Below are positions 1 to 5,251 of a DNA stretch of 5,251 nucleotides, piece after piece. This DNA comes from Sutterella sp. UBA1442 (GTDB lineage Bacteria; Pseudomonadota; Gammaproteobacteria; Burkholderiales; Burkholderiaceae_F): the NCBI GenBank assembly GCA_002329575.1, contig DCTK01000013.1, forward strand, positions 1-5,251, read 5' to 3'. Position numbers and translations under genes: made by a program. Every line of letters starts with the position of its first letter. Position 1 is the stretch's first letter. The notes under the pieces are model-generated. The model was given only the letters and a program-made list of their open reading frames with translations. It was not told the origin of the DNA and did not search any database.

Positions 1-39
1 TTGCGGATCACTTAGGCTGGTCAATCGGCTTGCTTTCAC
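1..39 (-). CDS. Possible start of an unidentified gene downstream of purE (partial, runs off the left edge)
   Basis: A GTG at 37-39 opens a frame that stays open to the window edge and reads VKASRLTSLSDPQ. An AGAGG stretch lies only 3 bases before the GTG, which is tight for a ribosome binding site. In many Burkholderiales purE is followed by purK and then by a Sua5/YrdC-family gene. These 13 residues lack the glycine-rich GGGQLGRM segment expected near the start of PurK, but the fragment is too short to exclude it. A Sua5-like N-terminus would be compatible, which is a guess. The frame may also be chance, because the GTG lies in the loop of a stem-loop at 27-44. Confidence 0.25.
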   Translation of the reverse strand, partial: MKASRLTSLSDPQ

Positions 40-59
40 AAGCCTCTGTCATCAGACAG
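27..59 (-). other. Two adjacent small stem-loops after purE
   Basis: Two perfect inverted repeats lie side by side: arms 27-32 and 39-44 (GGCTTG/CAAGCC, 6 bp, 6-base loop), and arms 46-50 and 55-59 (CTGTC/GACAG, 5 bp, 4-base loop). They begin 9 bases after the purE stop codon. Neither is followed on the minus strand by a T-run, so they are not a textbook intrinsic terminator. They could protect the 3' end of the purE message or act in the leader of the next gene. The bases are seen directly; the role is inferred. Confidence 0.4.
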
Positions 60-68
60 GGGGGGTGA

Positions 69-560
69 CTAAAGGGGAAGGTTGACGTTTCTGGCTTTTT
101 CGTTTTGTGCACGACGGAAAGCTTCGATTTTTTCACGCATCTGAATGTCCTGCACAGAGAGCATTTCAATAGCAAAAAGGGCTGCATTACCCGCACCGGC
201 CTCTCCGATGGCAAAGGTGGCTACAGGGACTCCCTTGGGCATCTGCACGATAGATAGCAGAGAGTCTTCTCCTCGGAGGTATCGGGAAGGAATAGGTACG
301 CCGAGAACGGGAACTGTTGTTTTCGCCGCAAGCATACCCGGCAGATGCGCAGCGCCGCCTGCGCCGGCGATGATGGCTTTTAAGCCGCGAGCACGTGCGG
401 TTTCGGCGTACTCAAACATTTCATCGGGCATGCGGTGTGCAGAGACAACCCGAGCCTCAAACGGGACATTGAATTCTTTGAGGATGTCACAAGCGTTTTT
501 CATGACTTCCCAGTCAGAGTTTGATCCCATTACTACACCGATCACAGGGGTGTTTTGCAT
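69..560 (-). CDS. purE: N5-carboxyaminoimidazole ribonucleotide mutase (PurE, class I)
   Basis: This cytosolic enzyme converts N5-CAIR to CAIR in de novo purine synthesis. It uses the product of PurK and supplies PurC. The 163-residue protein has the usual class I length and motifs: MGSNSDW near residues 11-17 (phosphate/ribose binding), SAHR at 40-43 with the catalytic histidine H42, the glycine-rich [11 protein letters not shown] at 66-76, and [10 protein letters not shown] at 99-108 followed by [19 protein letters not shown]. The start is supported by AAGGA at 569-573, 8 bases before the ATG. purC lies upstream on the same strand, 87 bases away, with a strong hairpin between them. Class I enzymes normally need PurK. 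No purK is recognisable in the 68 bases that remain, so it would lie beyond the window or elsewhere. Nothing looks broken. Confidence 0.97.
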   Translation of the reverse strand: MQNTPVIGVVMGSNSDWEVMKNACDILKEFNVPFEARVVSAHRMPDEMFEYAETARARGLKAIIAGAGGAAHLPGMLAAKTTVPVLGVPIPSRYLRGEDSLLSIVQMPKGVPVATFAIGEAGAGNAALFAIEMLSVQDIQMREKIEAFRRAQNEKARNVNLPL

Positions 561-580
561 GACTAAATTCCTTCAGGCTA

Positions 581-622
581 AAGAATAAGAGCGGCGCGAA
601 AAGCTTCGTTGCTTTCGCGCCG
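581..622 (-). terminator. Strong hairpin with T-rich tail between purC and purE
   Basis: Bases 592-601 pair with 613-622 (10 bp, GC-rich at the base). After one bulged A at 602, 603-604 pair with 611-612, leaving a 6-base loop. On the minus strand the hairpin is followed by TCTTATTCTT (581-590), which is T-rich but interrupted, so termination would be partial. It lies 25 bases after the purC stop and 31 bases before the purE ATG. That leaves no room for a full promoter between it and purE. It could be a leaky terminator that lowers purE relative to purC, or an RNA processing or stability element. Confidence 0.55.
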
Positions 623-647
623 ATCCGATGATCAACAGTTACACAGA

Positions 648-1535
648 TCAGGCAACATCCCGATCAGCCAGGCGACGCAGAGCTTCGCGATATTTGTCAG
701 ACGTTTTCTCGATAACTTCTGCCGGAGCGCGAGGGGCCGGAGCCTTCTTGTCCCACGGTTGTGTTTCGAGCCAATCGCGAACGAATTGCTTATCAAAAGA
801 CGGAGGCGAAATACCTTCTTGGTACTGATCAGCAGGCCAGAAACGAGAGGAGTCCGGTGTGAGAACTTCGTCCATTAAACGAACGACTCCGTTTTCATCA
901 AGACCGAATTCAAACTTCGTGTCCGCAATGATAATGCCCTTGGTGCGGGCATATTCTGCAGCACGCTTGTAAAGTTCGATCGAATAGTCACGGATCTTCT
1001 CGGCAACATCGCGACCAACCATTTCGCAAGCTTTTTCAAATGTAATATTTTCATCGTGAGTGCCGATTTCGGCTTTGCCTGCAGGAGTGAAGATCGGTTC
1101 GGGCAATTGTTGAGCTTGCTTGAGGCCTTTGGGTAATTCAATGCCACAAATTTTGCCAGTGGCTTGATAGTCTTTCCAGCCGCCACCGATAATGTAGCCA
1201 CGAACAACACATTCGATCGGAATGGGTTTGAGCTTCATGGCAACGACGGCGCGTCCTTTGACTTGTTCGACTTCGTCAGGAGCAACAACGCTCGTCGGAT
1301 CAATGCCCGTCAAGTGATTCGGACAGACACCGTCGAGTTTCTCGAACCAAAAATCGGTGAGTGCTTGAAGGACTTGACCCTTATAGGGAATCGGGTCGTC
1401 AAGAATTACGTCAAAAGCAGAGATGCGGTCCGTAACGACAATTAAAAGTTTGTCATCACCGAGCTCGTAGCTGTCACGGACTTTGCCGCGATAAATGCGC
1501 TTTAAAGAGTGCAGGGAAGTATCGAGAATGGGCAT
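648..1535 (-). CDS. purC: Phosphoribosylaminoimidazole-succinocarboxamide synthase (SAICAR synthetase, PurC)
   Basis: PurC joins CAIR and L-aspartate with ATP to give SAICAR, the step directly after PurE, in the cytosol. The protein has 295 residues, the long form seen in betaproteobacteria and resembling yeast Ade1, rather than the roughly 240-residue E. coli form. Motifs in order: GKVRD at 17-21 (nucleotide-binding loop), DRISAFD at 36-42, [11 protein letters not shown] at 104-114, [17 protein letters not shown] at 149-165, [10 protein letters not shown] at 202-211, [12 protein letters not shown] at 222-233 and [11 protein letters not shown] at 246-256. The ATG at 1533-1535 fits family N-termini. 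Its ribosome binding site is weak, a GGAA about 9 bases upstream. A terminator-like hairpin with a T6 run ends only 17 bases before the ATG, so purC mRNA should carry that hairpin in its leader or arise by readthrough from dgkA. Confidence 0.97.
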   Translation of the reverse strand: MPILDTSLHSLKRIYRGKVRDSYELGDDKLLIVVTDRISAFDVILDDPIPYKGQVLQALTDFWFEKLDGVCPNHLTGIDPTSVVAPDEVEQVKGRAVVAMKLKPIPIECVVRGYIIGGGWKDYQATGKICGIELPKGLKQAQQLPEPIFTPAGKAEIGTHDENITFEKACEMVGRDVAEKIRDYSIELYKRAAEYARTKGIIIADTKFEFGLDENGVVRLMDEVLTPDSSRFWPADQYQEGISPPSFDKQFVRDWLETQPWDKKAPAPRAPAEVIEKTSDKYREALRRLADRDVA

Positions 1536-1552
1536 GATCGTCAGTTCCGTTC

Positions 1553-1581
1553 AAAAAAGCGGGGCCGGCCCGTTGCCGGCC
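1553..1581 (-). terminator. Intrinsic terminator between dgkA and purC, immediately before the purC start
   Basis: GGCCGGC at 1563-1569 pairs perfectly with GCCGGCC at 1575-1581 (7 bp, all G-C, 5-base loop). On the minus strand it is followed by a short spacer and six Ts (1553-1558). This is a typical intrinsic terminator in the direction of all the genes here. It could end dgkA transcription. Because it ends 17 bases before the purC ATG, it could also act as an attenuator in the purC leader. Confidence 0.8.
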
Positions 1582-1597
1582 TTGCACACAAAAAAGT

Positions 1598-1603
1598 ATT
1601 GTA
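1598..1603 (-). promoter_or_regulatory. Candidate -10 element for purC
   Basis: The minus strand reads TACAAT here, in the 102-base gap between dgkA and purC. No good -35 box sits at 16-18 bases; the nearest resemblance is TTGCCT at 1624-1629, with a 20-base spacing. If active, transcription would start near 1591 and pass straight into the terminator-like hairpin at 1553-1581, giving purC a short leader with a built-in stop signal. The match is to the -10 box only, so this is tentative. Confidence 0.35.
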
Positions 1604-1637
1604 GCGTTTTTTCTTTGTATCCGAGGCAAAAAAATGC

Positions 1638-2033
1638 TTAGATGAAGAAGGTTTGCCAAAGCACAAGAAGCCACGTGCCGGCAACAGCAAAACATGCCAT
1701 CAAAACGGCACAACTGCCCATGTCTTTAGCGCGTTTGGAAAGGGGATGCAACTCCGGTCCAATGCGATCAATACAGGCCTCAATGGCAGAATTGAGGATT
1801 TCGACGATGAGCAGGAAAAGGTGAGCGGCGATGACTGCTGCGGCTTGGGAGAGCGTTACCGGTAAAAAGCAAACGACAACTGTTGCAATGATTAAAAGCC
1901 AAAACTCTTGCCGAAAAGCTTCTTCGTTTCGATAAGCCGCTAAAAAGCCATCCTTGGAGTAACCGAAGGCATTCATCAAGCGAACGATACCGGTTTTACC
2001 CTTCAAATCGGTTGCATCTTTATGTTCAGTCAT
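1638..2033 (-). CDS. dgkA: Diacylglycerol kinase (DgkA), inner-membrane
   Basis: DgkA phosphorylates diacylglycerol to phosphatidate at the inner membrane, recycling the lipid released when osmoregulated glucans or lipid A are modified. The 131-residue protein matches the small trimeric proteobacterial family (E. coli 122 residues), with a short extra N-terminal tail. Visible motifs: NEEAFRQE at 36-43, VEILNSAIEACIDRIG at 77-92, and LSKRAKDMGS at 98-107. E78, N81, E85, K103 and D104 line up with the E. coli catalytic and metal-binding residues E69, N72, E76, K94 and D95. Three hydrophobic segments lie near 45-60, 63-82 and 108-128. The ATG at 2031-2033 has no recognisable Shine-Dalgarno sequence; only GAATTCCCT separates it from the T-run of the fba terminator. 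It sits between fba and purC, with no metabolic link to either. Confidence 0.96.
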   Translation of the reverse strand: MTEHKDATDLKGKTGIVRLMNAFGYSKDGFLAAYRNEEAFRQEFWLLIIATVVVCFLPVTLSQAAAVIAAHLFLLIVEILNSAIEACIDRIGPELHPLSKRAKDMGSCAVLMACFAVAGTWLLVLWQTFFI

Positions 2034-2042
2034 AGGGAATTC

Positions 2043-2066
2043 AAAAAGGGGAGCGTTGCTCCCCTT
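2043..2066 (-). terminator. Intrinsic terminator of fba, abutting the dgkA start
   Basis: GGGGAGC at 2048-2054 pairs with GCTCCCC at 2058-2064 around a 3-base loop. Two more A-T pairs extend the stem to 2046-2066. The minus strand continues with five Ts (2043-2047). It begins 8 bases after the fba stop codon and ends 9 bases before the dgkA ATG. It should end most fba transcripts, so dgkA probably depends on readthrough or on a promoter inside the 3' part of fba. The only Shine-Dalgarno-like run near dgkA (AGGGGAG) is buried in this stem. Confidence 0.85.
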
Positions 2067-2074
2067 GTGTGATG

Positions 2075-3139
2075 TTAGAGAATTTGTTGTTTGAGTTCGC
2101 CACTCGAGTACTTCTTAGCCATCGTAAAGAGATCGATGGGCTTGATGCGAGCACCTTGACCTTCACAACCGAACTCGAGATAGCGTTGTTTGCAAAGTTC
2201 GTAGGCGGCCTTGCGAGCAACCTTGAGATATTCGCGCGGGTCAAACTTCGAGGGGTTTTCTACGAGGTAACGACGCACGGCTGCTGTCATACCTAAGCGA
2301 ATGTCCGTGTCGATATTGACCTTGCGAACACCGTGTTTGATTGCTTCTTGAATTTCTTCCACGGGAACGCCGTATGTTTCACGCATATCGCCGCCAAATT
2401 GACGGATTTCTGCCAAATATTCTTGAGGCACAGAGGAAGAACCGTGCATTACCAAGTGAGTGTTAGGCAGACGACGGTGAATTTCCTTAACGCGTTCAAT
2501 GGACAGAATGTCGCCAGTGGGCTTACGGGAGAACTTGTAGGCACCATGGCTCGTACCAATAGCGATGGCCAGAGCATCCAATTGCGTGCGTTCTACGAAA
2601 TCAGCAGCTTGGTCAGGATCGGTGAGCAATTGATCTCGCGTCATGACGGCGTCTGTACCGTGACCGTCTTCCTTGTCACCCTTGAGCGTTTCAAGGGAGC
2701 CGAGGCAACCGAGTTCGCCTTCAACGCTGACGCCAATGCAGTGGGCCATTTCAACGACTTGACGCGTTACGTCCACGTTATAGTCGTATGAGGCAATCGT
2801 CTTGCCATCGGCTTGCAAGGAGCCGTCCATCATCACGGAAGTAAAGCCCATGCGCATAGCACCTTGGCAAACCGCGGGACTTTGACCATGGTCTTGGTGC
2901 ATACAAACGGGCACGTCGGGATACGTTTCAACGGCCGCTTGGATCAAGTTTTTCAGGAAAATCTCACCGGCATAGCGACGAGCGCCGGCCGAGGCTTGCA
3001 TGATAACGGGAGCACCGACTTCTTGAGCGGCAGACATGATTGCCTGAACTTGCTCCAAATTGTTGACGTTGAAAGCCGGCACGCCATAGCCGTTTTCGGC
3101 GGCATGATCAAGTAATTGACGTAAAGAGACAAGAGCCAT
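2075..3139 (-). CDS. fba: Class II fructose-1,6-bisphosphate aldolase (CbbA/Fba type)
   Basis: This zinc-dependent cytosolic aldolase reversibly splits fructose 1,6-bisphosphate into dihydroxyacetone phosphate and glyceraldehyde 3-phosphate in glycolysis and gluconeogenesis. The 354-residue length matches the class IIB CbbA form common in Burkholderiales. Motifs in order: PAFNVNN at 21-27, CMHQDHGQS at 79-87 with the likely catalytic D83 and zinc ligand H84, SVMMDGS at 101-107, EGELGCLG at 140-147, GTSHGAYKF at 195-203 with zinc ligand H198, VMHGSSS at 230-236 with zinc ligand H232, and VRKVNIDTD at 271-279 for substrate phosphate binding. The ATG at 3137-3139 gives the family N-terminus [17 protein letters not shown] lies 10 bases upstream (3150-3153). 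The leader also carries CACCTCC (3143-3149) between AGGA and ATG, which resembles the anti-Shine-Dalgarno sequence. The gene is intact and followed by its own terminator. Confidence 0.97.
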   Translation of the reverse strand: MALVSLRQLLDHAAENGYGVPAFNVNNLEQVQAIMSAAQEVGAPVIMQASAGARRYAGEIFLKNLIQAAVETYPDVPVCMHQDHGQSPAVCQGAMRMGFTSVMMDGSLQADGKTIASYDYNVDVTRQVVEMAHCIGVSVEGELGCLGSLETLKGDKEDGHGTDAVMTRDQLLTDPDQAADFVERTQLDALAIAIGTSHGAYKFSRKPTGDILSIERVKEIHRRLPNTHLVMHGSSSVPQEYLAEIRQFGGDMRETYGVPVEEIQEAIKHGVRKVNIDTDIRLGMTAAVRRYLVENPSKFDPREYLKVARKAAYELCKQRYLEFGCEGQGARIKPIDLFTMAKKYSSGELKQQIL

Positions 3140-3180
3140 AATGGAGGTGTCCTAAAGAAAACAACATGCGTAATGGATCT

Positions 3181-3186
3181 ATTCTA
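3181..3186 (-). promoter_or_regulatory. Candidate -10 element for fba
   Basis: The minus strand reads TAGAAT, one base from the TATAAT consensus, 41 bases before the fba ATG. A convincing -35 box at 16-18 bases is not visible, and the region upstream is AT-rich. The 94-base gap between the amidase gene and fba is the natural place for an fba promoter. This is the best -10 match in it, but it is weak evidence alone. Confidence 0.3.
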
Positions 3187-3198
3187 GCGGTATCTAGT

Positions 3199-3220
3199 AA
3201 AAAACGTGTTAATTTTTAAC
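3199..3220 (-). terminator. Weak terminator-like hairpin after the amidase gene
   Basis: GTTAA at 3208-3212 pairs with TTAAC at 3216-3220 around a 3-base loop. On the minus strand it is followed, after ACG, by six Ts (3199-3204). The position, 13 bases after the amidase stop codon, suits a terminator. The stem is only 5 bp and mostly A-T, so it would be inefficient unless helped by other factors. Confidence 0.35.
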
Positions 3221-3233
3221 TCCAATTTCTCGA

Positions 3234-4601
3234 TTACCCTTGCATAATGGAGTCATTTTTCTTCACTTGAGTGCGAATTCCGTTCAAAATGGCTACGGCA
3301 ACCTTTTGTTGGTAGGAGGAGGTTTTAAGTTTCTTTTCCTCCTGAGGGTTGCTGATAAATGCGGTTTCCACCAAGATGGAAGGAATACCGGGAGATTTCA
3401 GCACTAAAAAGCCCGCTTGTTCTACCTGGCGACGATGTAATGTATTAATTTTGCTCAAGTTTTGAAGAACGCTGTGTCCCAATTCCAAGCTGTAGCTGAT
3501 TTTCCAGTCAGTTGTCATATCAACGAGCACGTTGCGCAGGCGATTATCGACTTCTTTAAAACTAGCGCCCCCGATTAAGTCCGCTTCGTTTTGGTTTTTT
3601 GCTAACCATTGAGCCGCCGAGCTTGTCGCTCCGCGTTCTGATAATGCATAAACGGAAGATCCTTTAGCAGTGGGCTTTGTCCAAGCATCGGCGTGGATAC
3701 TGACAAACAAGTGTGCCTTGGCTTTTTGAGCAATCATGACGCGTTGGCTCAAGCTGACGAAGTGATCAGAGGAACGCGTCATGACGACTTTCATGCCGGG
3801 CTCTTTCTTGATAAGTCGCTCCAGTCGCTTGGCAATGGAGAGCGTGATGTGTTTTTCGTACGTTTTTGCTCTGCCAATTGCACCGGGGTCTTCGCCGCCG
3901 TGTCCAGCATCAACCACAACGACAATGTCACGTTTCTTTTTGGTAACGGGTTTAGCTGCCGGTTTAGTTGCAGGCTTTGAAGCCGGTTTTGACGCCACCT
4001 GTGTGGCCGGTTTTGTTGTTGATGTAGACGGCTTACTCGGTGTTTTAGGCGTTGTCGCAGTCGTTTTTTGGCCCGTTTCTTTTTGACTTTTGGCGATTAA
4101 TTCGCTTAACGGATCGCCCGGTTTGCTCGTATTGTCTAGGCCTGCGATTACGCCGGCGATCGGATCGGCCGTATCGAGCGGATAGAGGTCGAAAATTAAC
4201 CGGTATTTGTAATTAGCTACAGGCTTAAGAGAAAAGACTTCAGGGCGCACCTCTGCCTTAAGATCCATCACAAGGCGCACGACACTGGAAGTGTACTGTC
4301 CAATACGAACGGCCTTGATGTATGGGTCATTGGGCGAGACATCAGAAATCATTTTCTGAAGTCGGGCTGTCAGTGTTAATCCTTCAATATCCACGACCAA
4401 GCGGTAAGGCATGGGCGAGCGAACCATGAAGTATTTGAACTTGATGGGTTGATCGTGTTCAAGTGTGACGCGCGTATATTCTTTTGCTGGCCACATACGC
4501 ACGTCGACCATCTGTGCAGCTTGCGCTTCAAGCGCAGGGCACAAAGACAAAATCAACGATCCCGTGGTGGTGCTTAAGAGTGTTCTACGTGTGATTGCCA
4601 T
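3234..4601 (-). CDS. amiC: Tat-exported N-acetylmuramoyl-L-alanine amidase with AMIN domain (AmiC type)
   Basis: This periplasmic zinc hydrolase cuts the bond between N-acetylmuramic acid and the stem peptide, splitting septal peptidoglycan during division. The 455-residue protein begins with a twin-arginine signal (TRRTLLS at 4-10, then a hydrophobic stretch to AQA at about 28). An AMIN domain (about 31-140), which targets peptidoglycan at the septum, follows. After a low-complexity Lys/Pro/Thr/Ala linker (about 178-223) comes an Amidase_3 domain (225-447). Likely zinc ligands are H234 (DAGHGGEDPG), E249 (TYEKHITL) and H303 (SIHAD), with catalytic E412 (LVETAFISN). Residues about 337-372 (NEADLIGG to DWKIS) match the segment that in E. 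coli AmiC blocks the active site until an activator such as NlpD binds. The start overlaps the end of tsaE by 28 bases, with GGTGA 7 bases upstream. AmiA/AmiB-like naming is less likely because the AMIN domain and Tat signal occur together. Confidence 0.95.
   Translation of the reverse strand: MAITRRTLLSTTTGSLILSLCPALEAQAAQMVDVRMWPAKEYTRVTLEHDQPIKFKYFMVRSPMPYRLVVDIEGLTLTARLQKMISDVSPNDPYIKAVRIGQYTSSVVRLVMDLKAEVRPEVFSLKPVANYKYRLIFDLYPLDTADPIAGVIAGLDNTSKPGDPLSELIAKSQKETGQKTTATTPKTPSKPSTSTTKPATQVASKPASKPATKPAAKPVTKKKRDIVVVVDAGHGGEDPGAIGRAKTYEKHITLSIAKRLERLIKKEPGMKVVMTRSSDHFVSLSQRVMIAQKAKAHLFVSIHADAWTKPTAKGSSVYALSERGATSSAAQWLAKNQNEADLIGGASFKEVDNRLRNVLVDMTTDWKISYSLELGHSVLQNLSKINTLHRRQVEQAGFLVLKSPGIPSILVETAFISNPQEEKKLKTSSYQQKVAVAILNGIRTQVKKNDSIMQG
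3948..3995 (-). repeat. Four 12-base tandem repeats encoding the amidase linker
   Basis: The linker codes for four tetrapeptides in a row, ASKP, ASKP, ATKP and AAKP (residues 203-218), followed by a degenerate VTKK. The 12-base units share a GG(T/C)TT core on the plus strand and differ mainly at third positions and one residue. They form a positively charged, extended spacer between the AMIN and amidase domains. Its length could vary between strains by repeat slippage. Confidence 0.8.
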
Positions 4602-5080
4602 GCTGCTGTCACCGAATCTGCCAGTTCGCTACCTAGATTACTGCCTGCGATAAGTGTAAGTGTTCTTCCGTCGCCTGAGGGTTCCAAAATTAAGGTCAGG
4701 TCTGCCGCCGGGAGGCAATCACCGGCTTTTTCACTCCATTCAACAAGAGTGATGTGAGCGGCGGCAAAATGATCACGAAAACCCGCGTCAAGAAACTCTT
4801 CAGGAGATTCAAAACGGTAGAAGTCAAAGTGAAAGACCTCAATCGACTCGTCGATAGGGTAGGTTTCGAGCAAAGTAAATGTTGGGCTCTTGATCCGCCC
4901 CTCGACGCCTAAAGCACGAAGCATTGCACGTGCCATACTGGTTTTGCCGGCACCAAGATTGCCTTCGAGTCGAATATTCAGACCCGAATCAATAATGCGG
5001 TTGCGATATTGAAGTGCGCAACGCGCCAACAGTGCGCCGAATTCATCGGTGTGCTGTGGGGTAGACAATTCCAGTTGCAT
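4574..5080 (-). CDS. tsaE: tRNA threonylcarbamoyladenosine biosynthesis ATPase TsaE
   Basis: TsaE is the small P-loop ATPase that works with TsaB and TsaD in placing threonylcarbamoyl on A37 of tRNAs reading ANN codons (t6A), in the cytosol. The 168-residue protein has the usual length. It shows a Walker A loop GNLGAGKT at 40-47 (K46, T47), the family motif SPTFTLLETY at 65-74, HFDFYRF at 84-90 with D86 as a Walker B-like acid, and LVEWSEKAG at 112-120. The C-terminal part (about 145-168) is unconserved and overlaps the amidase start by 28 bases in another frame, suggesting coupled expression. The ATG at 5078-5080 has no clear Shine-Dalgarno sequence, but no better start lies near the conserved core. 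A good promoter lies 44 bases upstream. TsaE next to an AmiC-type amidase gene is a common proteobacterial arrangement. Confidence 0.96.
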   Translation of the reverse strand: MQLELSTPQHTDEFGALLARCALQYRNRIIDSGLNIRLEGNLGAGKTSMARAMLRALGVEGRIKSPTFTLLETYPIDESIEVFHFDFYRFESPEEFLDAGFRDHFAAAHITLVEWSEKAGDCLPAADLTLILEPSGDGRTLTLIAGSNLGSELADSVTAAWQSHVEHS

Positions 5081-5123
5081 TGGTAATCTGCAGAATATTG
5101 CGAGTTAAATACTAAATGAACGT

Positions 5124-5152
5124 ATTGTAGAGACAACGGAGGGCTTTGTGAA
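5124..5152 (-). promoter_or_regulatory. Sigma70-type promoter for tsaE-amiC
   Basis: On the minus strand TTCACA (5147-5152) and TACAAT (5124-5129) are separated by exactly 17 bases, each one base from the -35 and -10 consensus. Transcription would start near 5117, leaving a leader of about 37 bases before the tsaE ATG. It lies between the tRNA gene and tsaE, so tsaE-amiC can be expressed independently of the tRNA. This is the best promoter match in the window. Confidence 0.7.
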
Positions 5153-5154
5153 AG

Positions 5155-5179
5155 CGTTAGTAACAAAAAAATGCTAACG
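5155..5179. repeat. Inverted repeat with A/T-rich centre upstream of the tsaE promoter
   Basis: CGTTAG at 5155-5160 and CTAACG at 5174-5179 form a perfect 6-bp inverted repeat around 13 bases that include seven As on the plus strand. It ends 2 bases upstream of the tsaE -35 box. It could be a regulator binding site, an AT-rich promoter-boosting stretch, or the remnant of a tRNA terminator. The T-run lies in the loop rather than after the stem, so it does not fit a normal intrinsic terminator. Confidence 0.45.
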
Positions 5180-5228
5180 ATTGAAACAAAAGCGTTTTCA
5201 GGGGATTGCGTGGTGGAGAAAGTGGCGT

Positions 5229-5251
5229 TGGTGGGAGCGCAGAGACTCGAA
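5229..5251 (-). tRNA. 3' end of a tRNA gene (partial, identity unknown)
   Basis: Read on the minus strand, the last 23 bases split exactly into the 3' end of a tRNA: T-loop TTCGAGT (5245-5251, matching TTCRANN), 3' T-stem CTCTG (5240-5244) starting with the invariant C61, 3' acceptor strand CGCTCCC (5233-5239), discriminator A (5232) and an encoded CCA (5229-5231). The full gene should begin GGGAGCG and have CAGAG as the 5' T-stem, both outside the window. The anticodon is missing, so the amino acid cannot be assigned; discriminator A rules little out. Only the pattern supports this, but every invariant position fits. Confidence 0.82.

Noticed and set aside
145..588. 147-codon open frame on the plus strand opposite purE
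   Set aside because: It is antisense to a clearly conserved PurE, its translation resembles no family I know, and purE codon bias explains the open frame.
875..1210. 111-codon minus-strand frame inside purC
   Set aside because: It is an out-of-frame reading of the conserved PurC core and has no independent support.
1627..1639. A CAAAAAAATGCT stretch shared between this gap and the gap near 5163-5174
   Set aside because: Twelve bases dominated by an A-run are expected by chance in AT-rich gaps; no wider similarity surrounds them.
2333..2791. 152-codon open frame on the plus strand opposite fba
   Set aside because: It lies wholly inside the intact aldolase gene and has no recognisable motif; a shadow frame is the simpler reading.
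3166..3219. Small plus-strand frame (17 codons) divergent from fba, with GGAGGTG upstream at 3143-3149
   Set aside because: The Shine-Dalgarno-like run is 16 bases from the ATG, too far, and the peptide shows nothing recognisable.
5171..5251. Plus-strand frame from ATG 5171 open to the window edge, considered as a divergent gene
   Set aside because: No ribosome binding site is seen, the peptide is unrecognisable, and the same bases fit a minus-strand tRNA 3' end precisely.
1..5251. Search for a mobile element, CRISPR array, toxin-antitoxin pair, defence system or novel gene cluster
   Set aside because: All coding space belongs to recognised housekeeping genes, with only short gaps and no direct repeats or terminal inverted repeats of the expected kind.

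Overview
This window reads as an ordinary stretch of bacterial chromosome. Every confident gene is on the minus strand, so in transcription order it runs from right to left. The protein set suggests a Gram-negative betaproteobacterium of the order Burkholderiales: a class II CbbA-type fructose-bisphosphate aldolase, a long-form PurC, a class I PurE with the [13 protein letters not shown] signature, a proteobacterial DgkA, and a Tat-exported AMIN-domain amidase next to tsaE. The moderate GC content (about half by eye) is low for that order and would fit a host-associated lineage such as Sutterellaceae. That placement is inference from protein style and gene order, not a database result.

Layout in transcription order. 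The right edge cuts a tRNA gene, of which only the T-loop, T-stem, acceptor strand and encoded CCA remain (5229-5251). A good sigma70-type promoter (5124-5152) follows, with an inverted repeat just upstream of it (5155-5179). Next come tsaE (tRNA t6A ATPase) and a Tat-dependent N-acetylmuramoyl-L-alanine amidase of the AmiC type, which overlap by 28 bases. After a short AT-rich gap come fba (glycolysis/gluconeogenesis), dgkA (diacylglycerol kinase), purC and purE (purine synthesis). The last 68 bases hold two small stem-loops and possibly the first 13 codons of another gene.

How it fits together. tsaE and amiC look like one transcription unit linking tRNA modification and cell-wall splitting only by position. 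fba, dgkA, purC and purE lie head to tail, but each junction (fba/dgkA, dgkA/purC, purC/purE) holds a strong hairpin, two of them followed by a T-run, placed so close to the next start codon that no complete promoter fits between hairpin and gene. The downstream genes must therefore be transcribed through these hairpins. This repeated arrangement is the most notable feature. I see no mobile element, CRISPR array, phage gene, defence system or unknown protein family. No gap without a gene exceeds about 150 bases.
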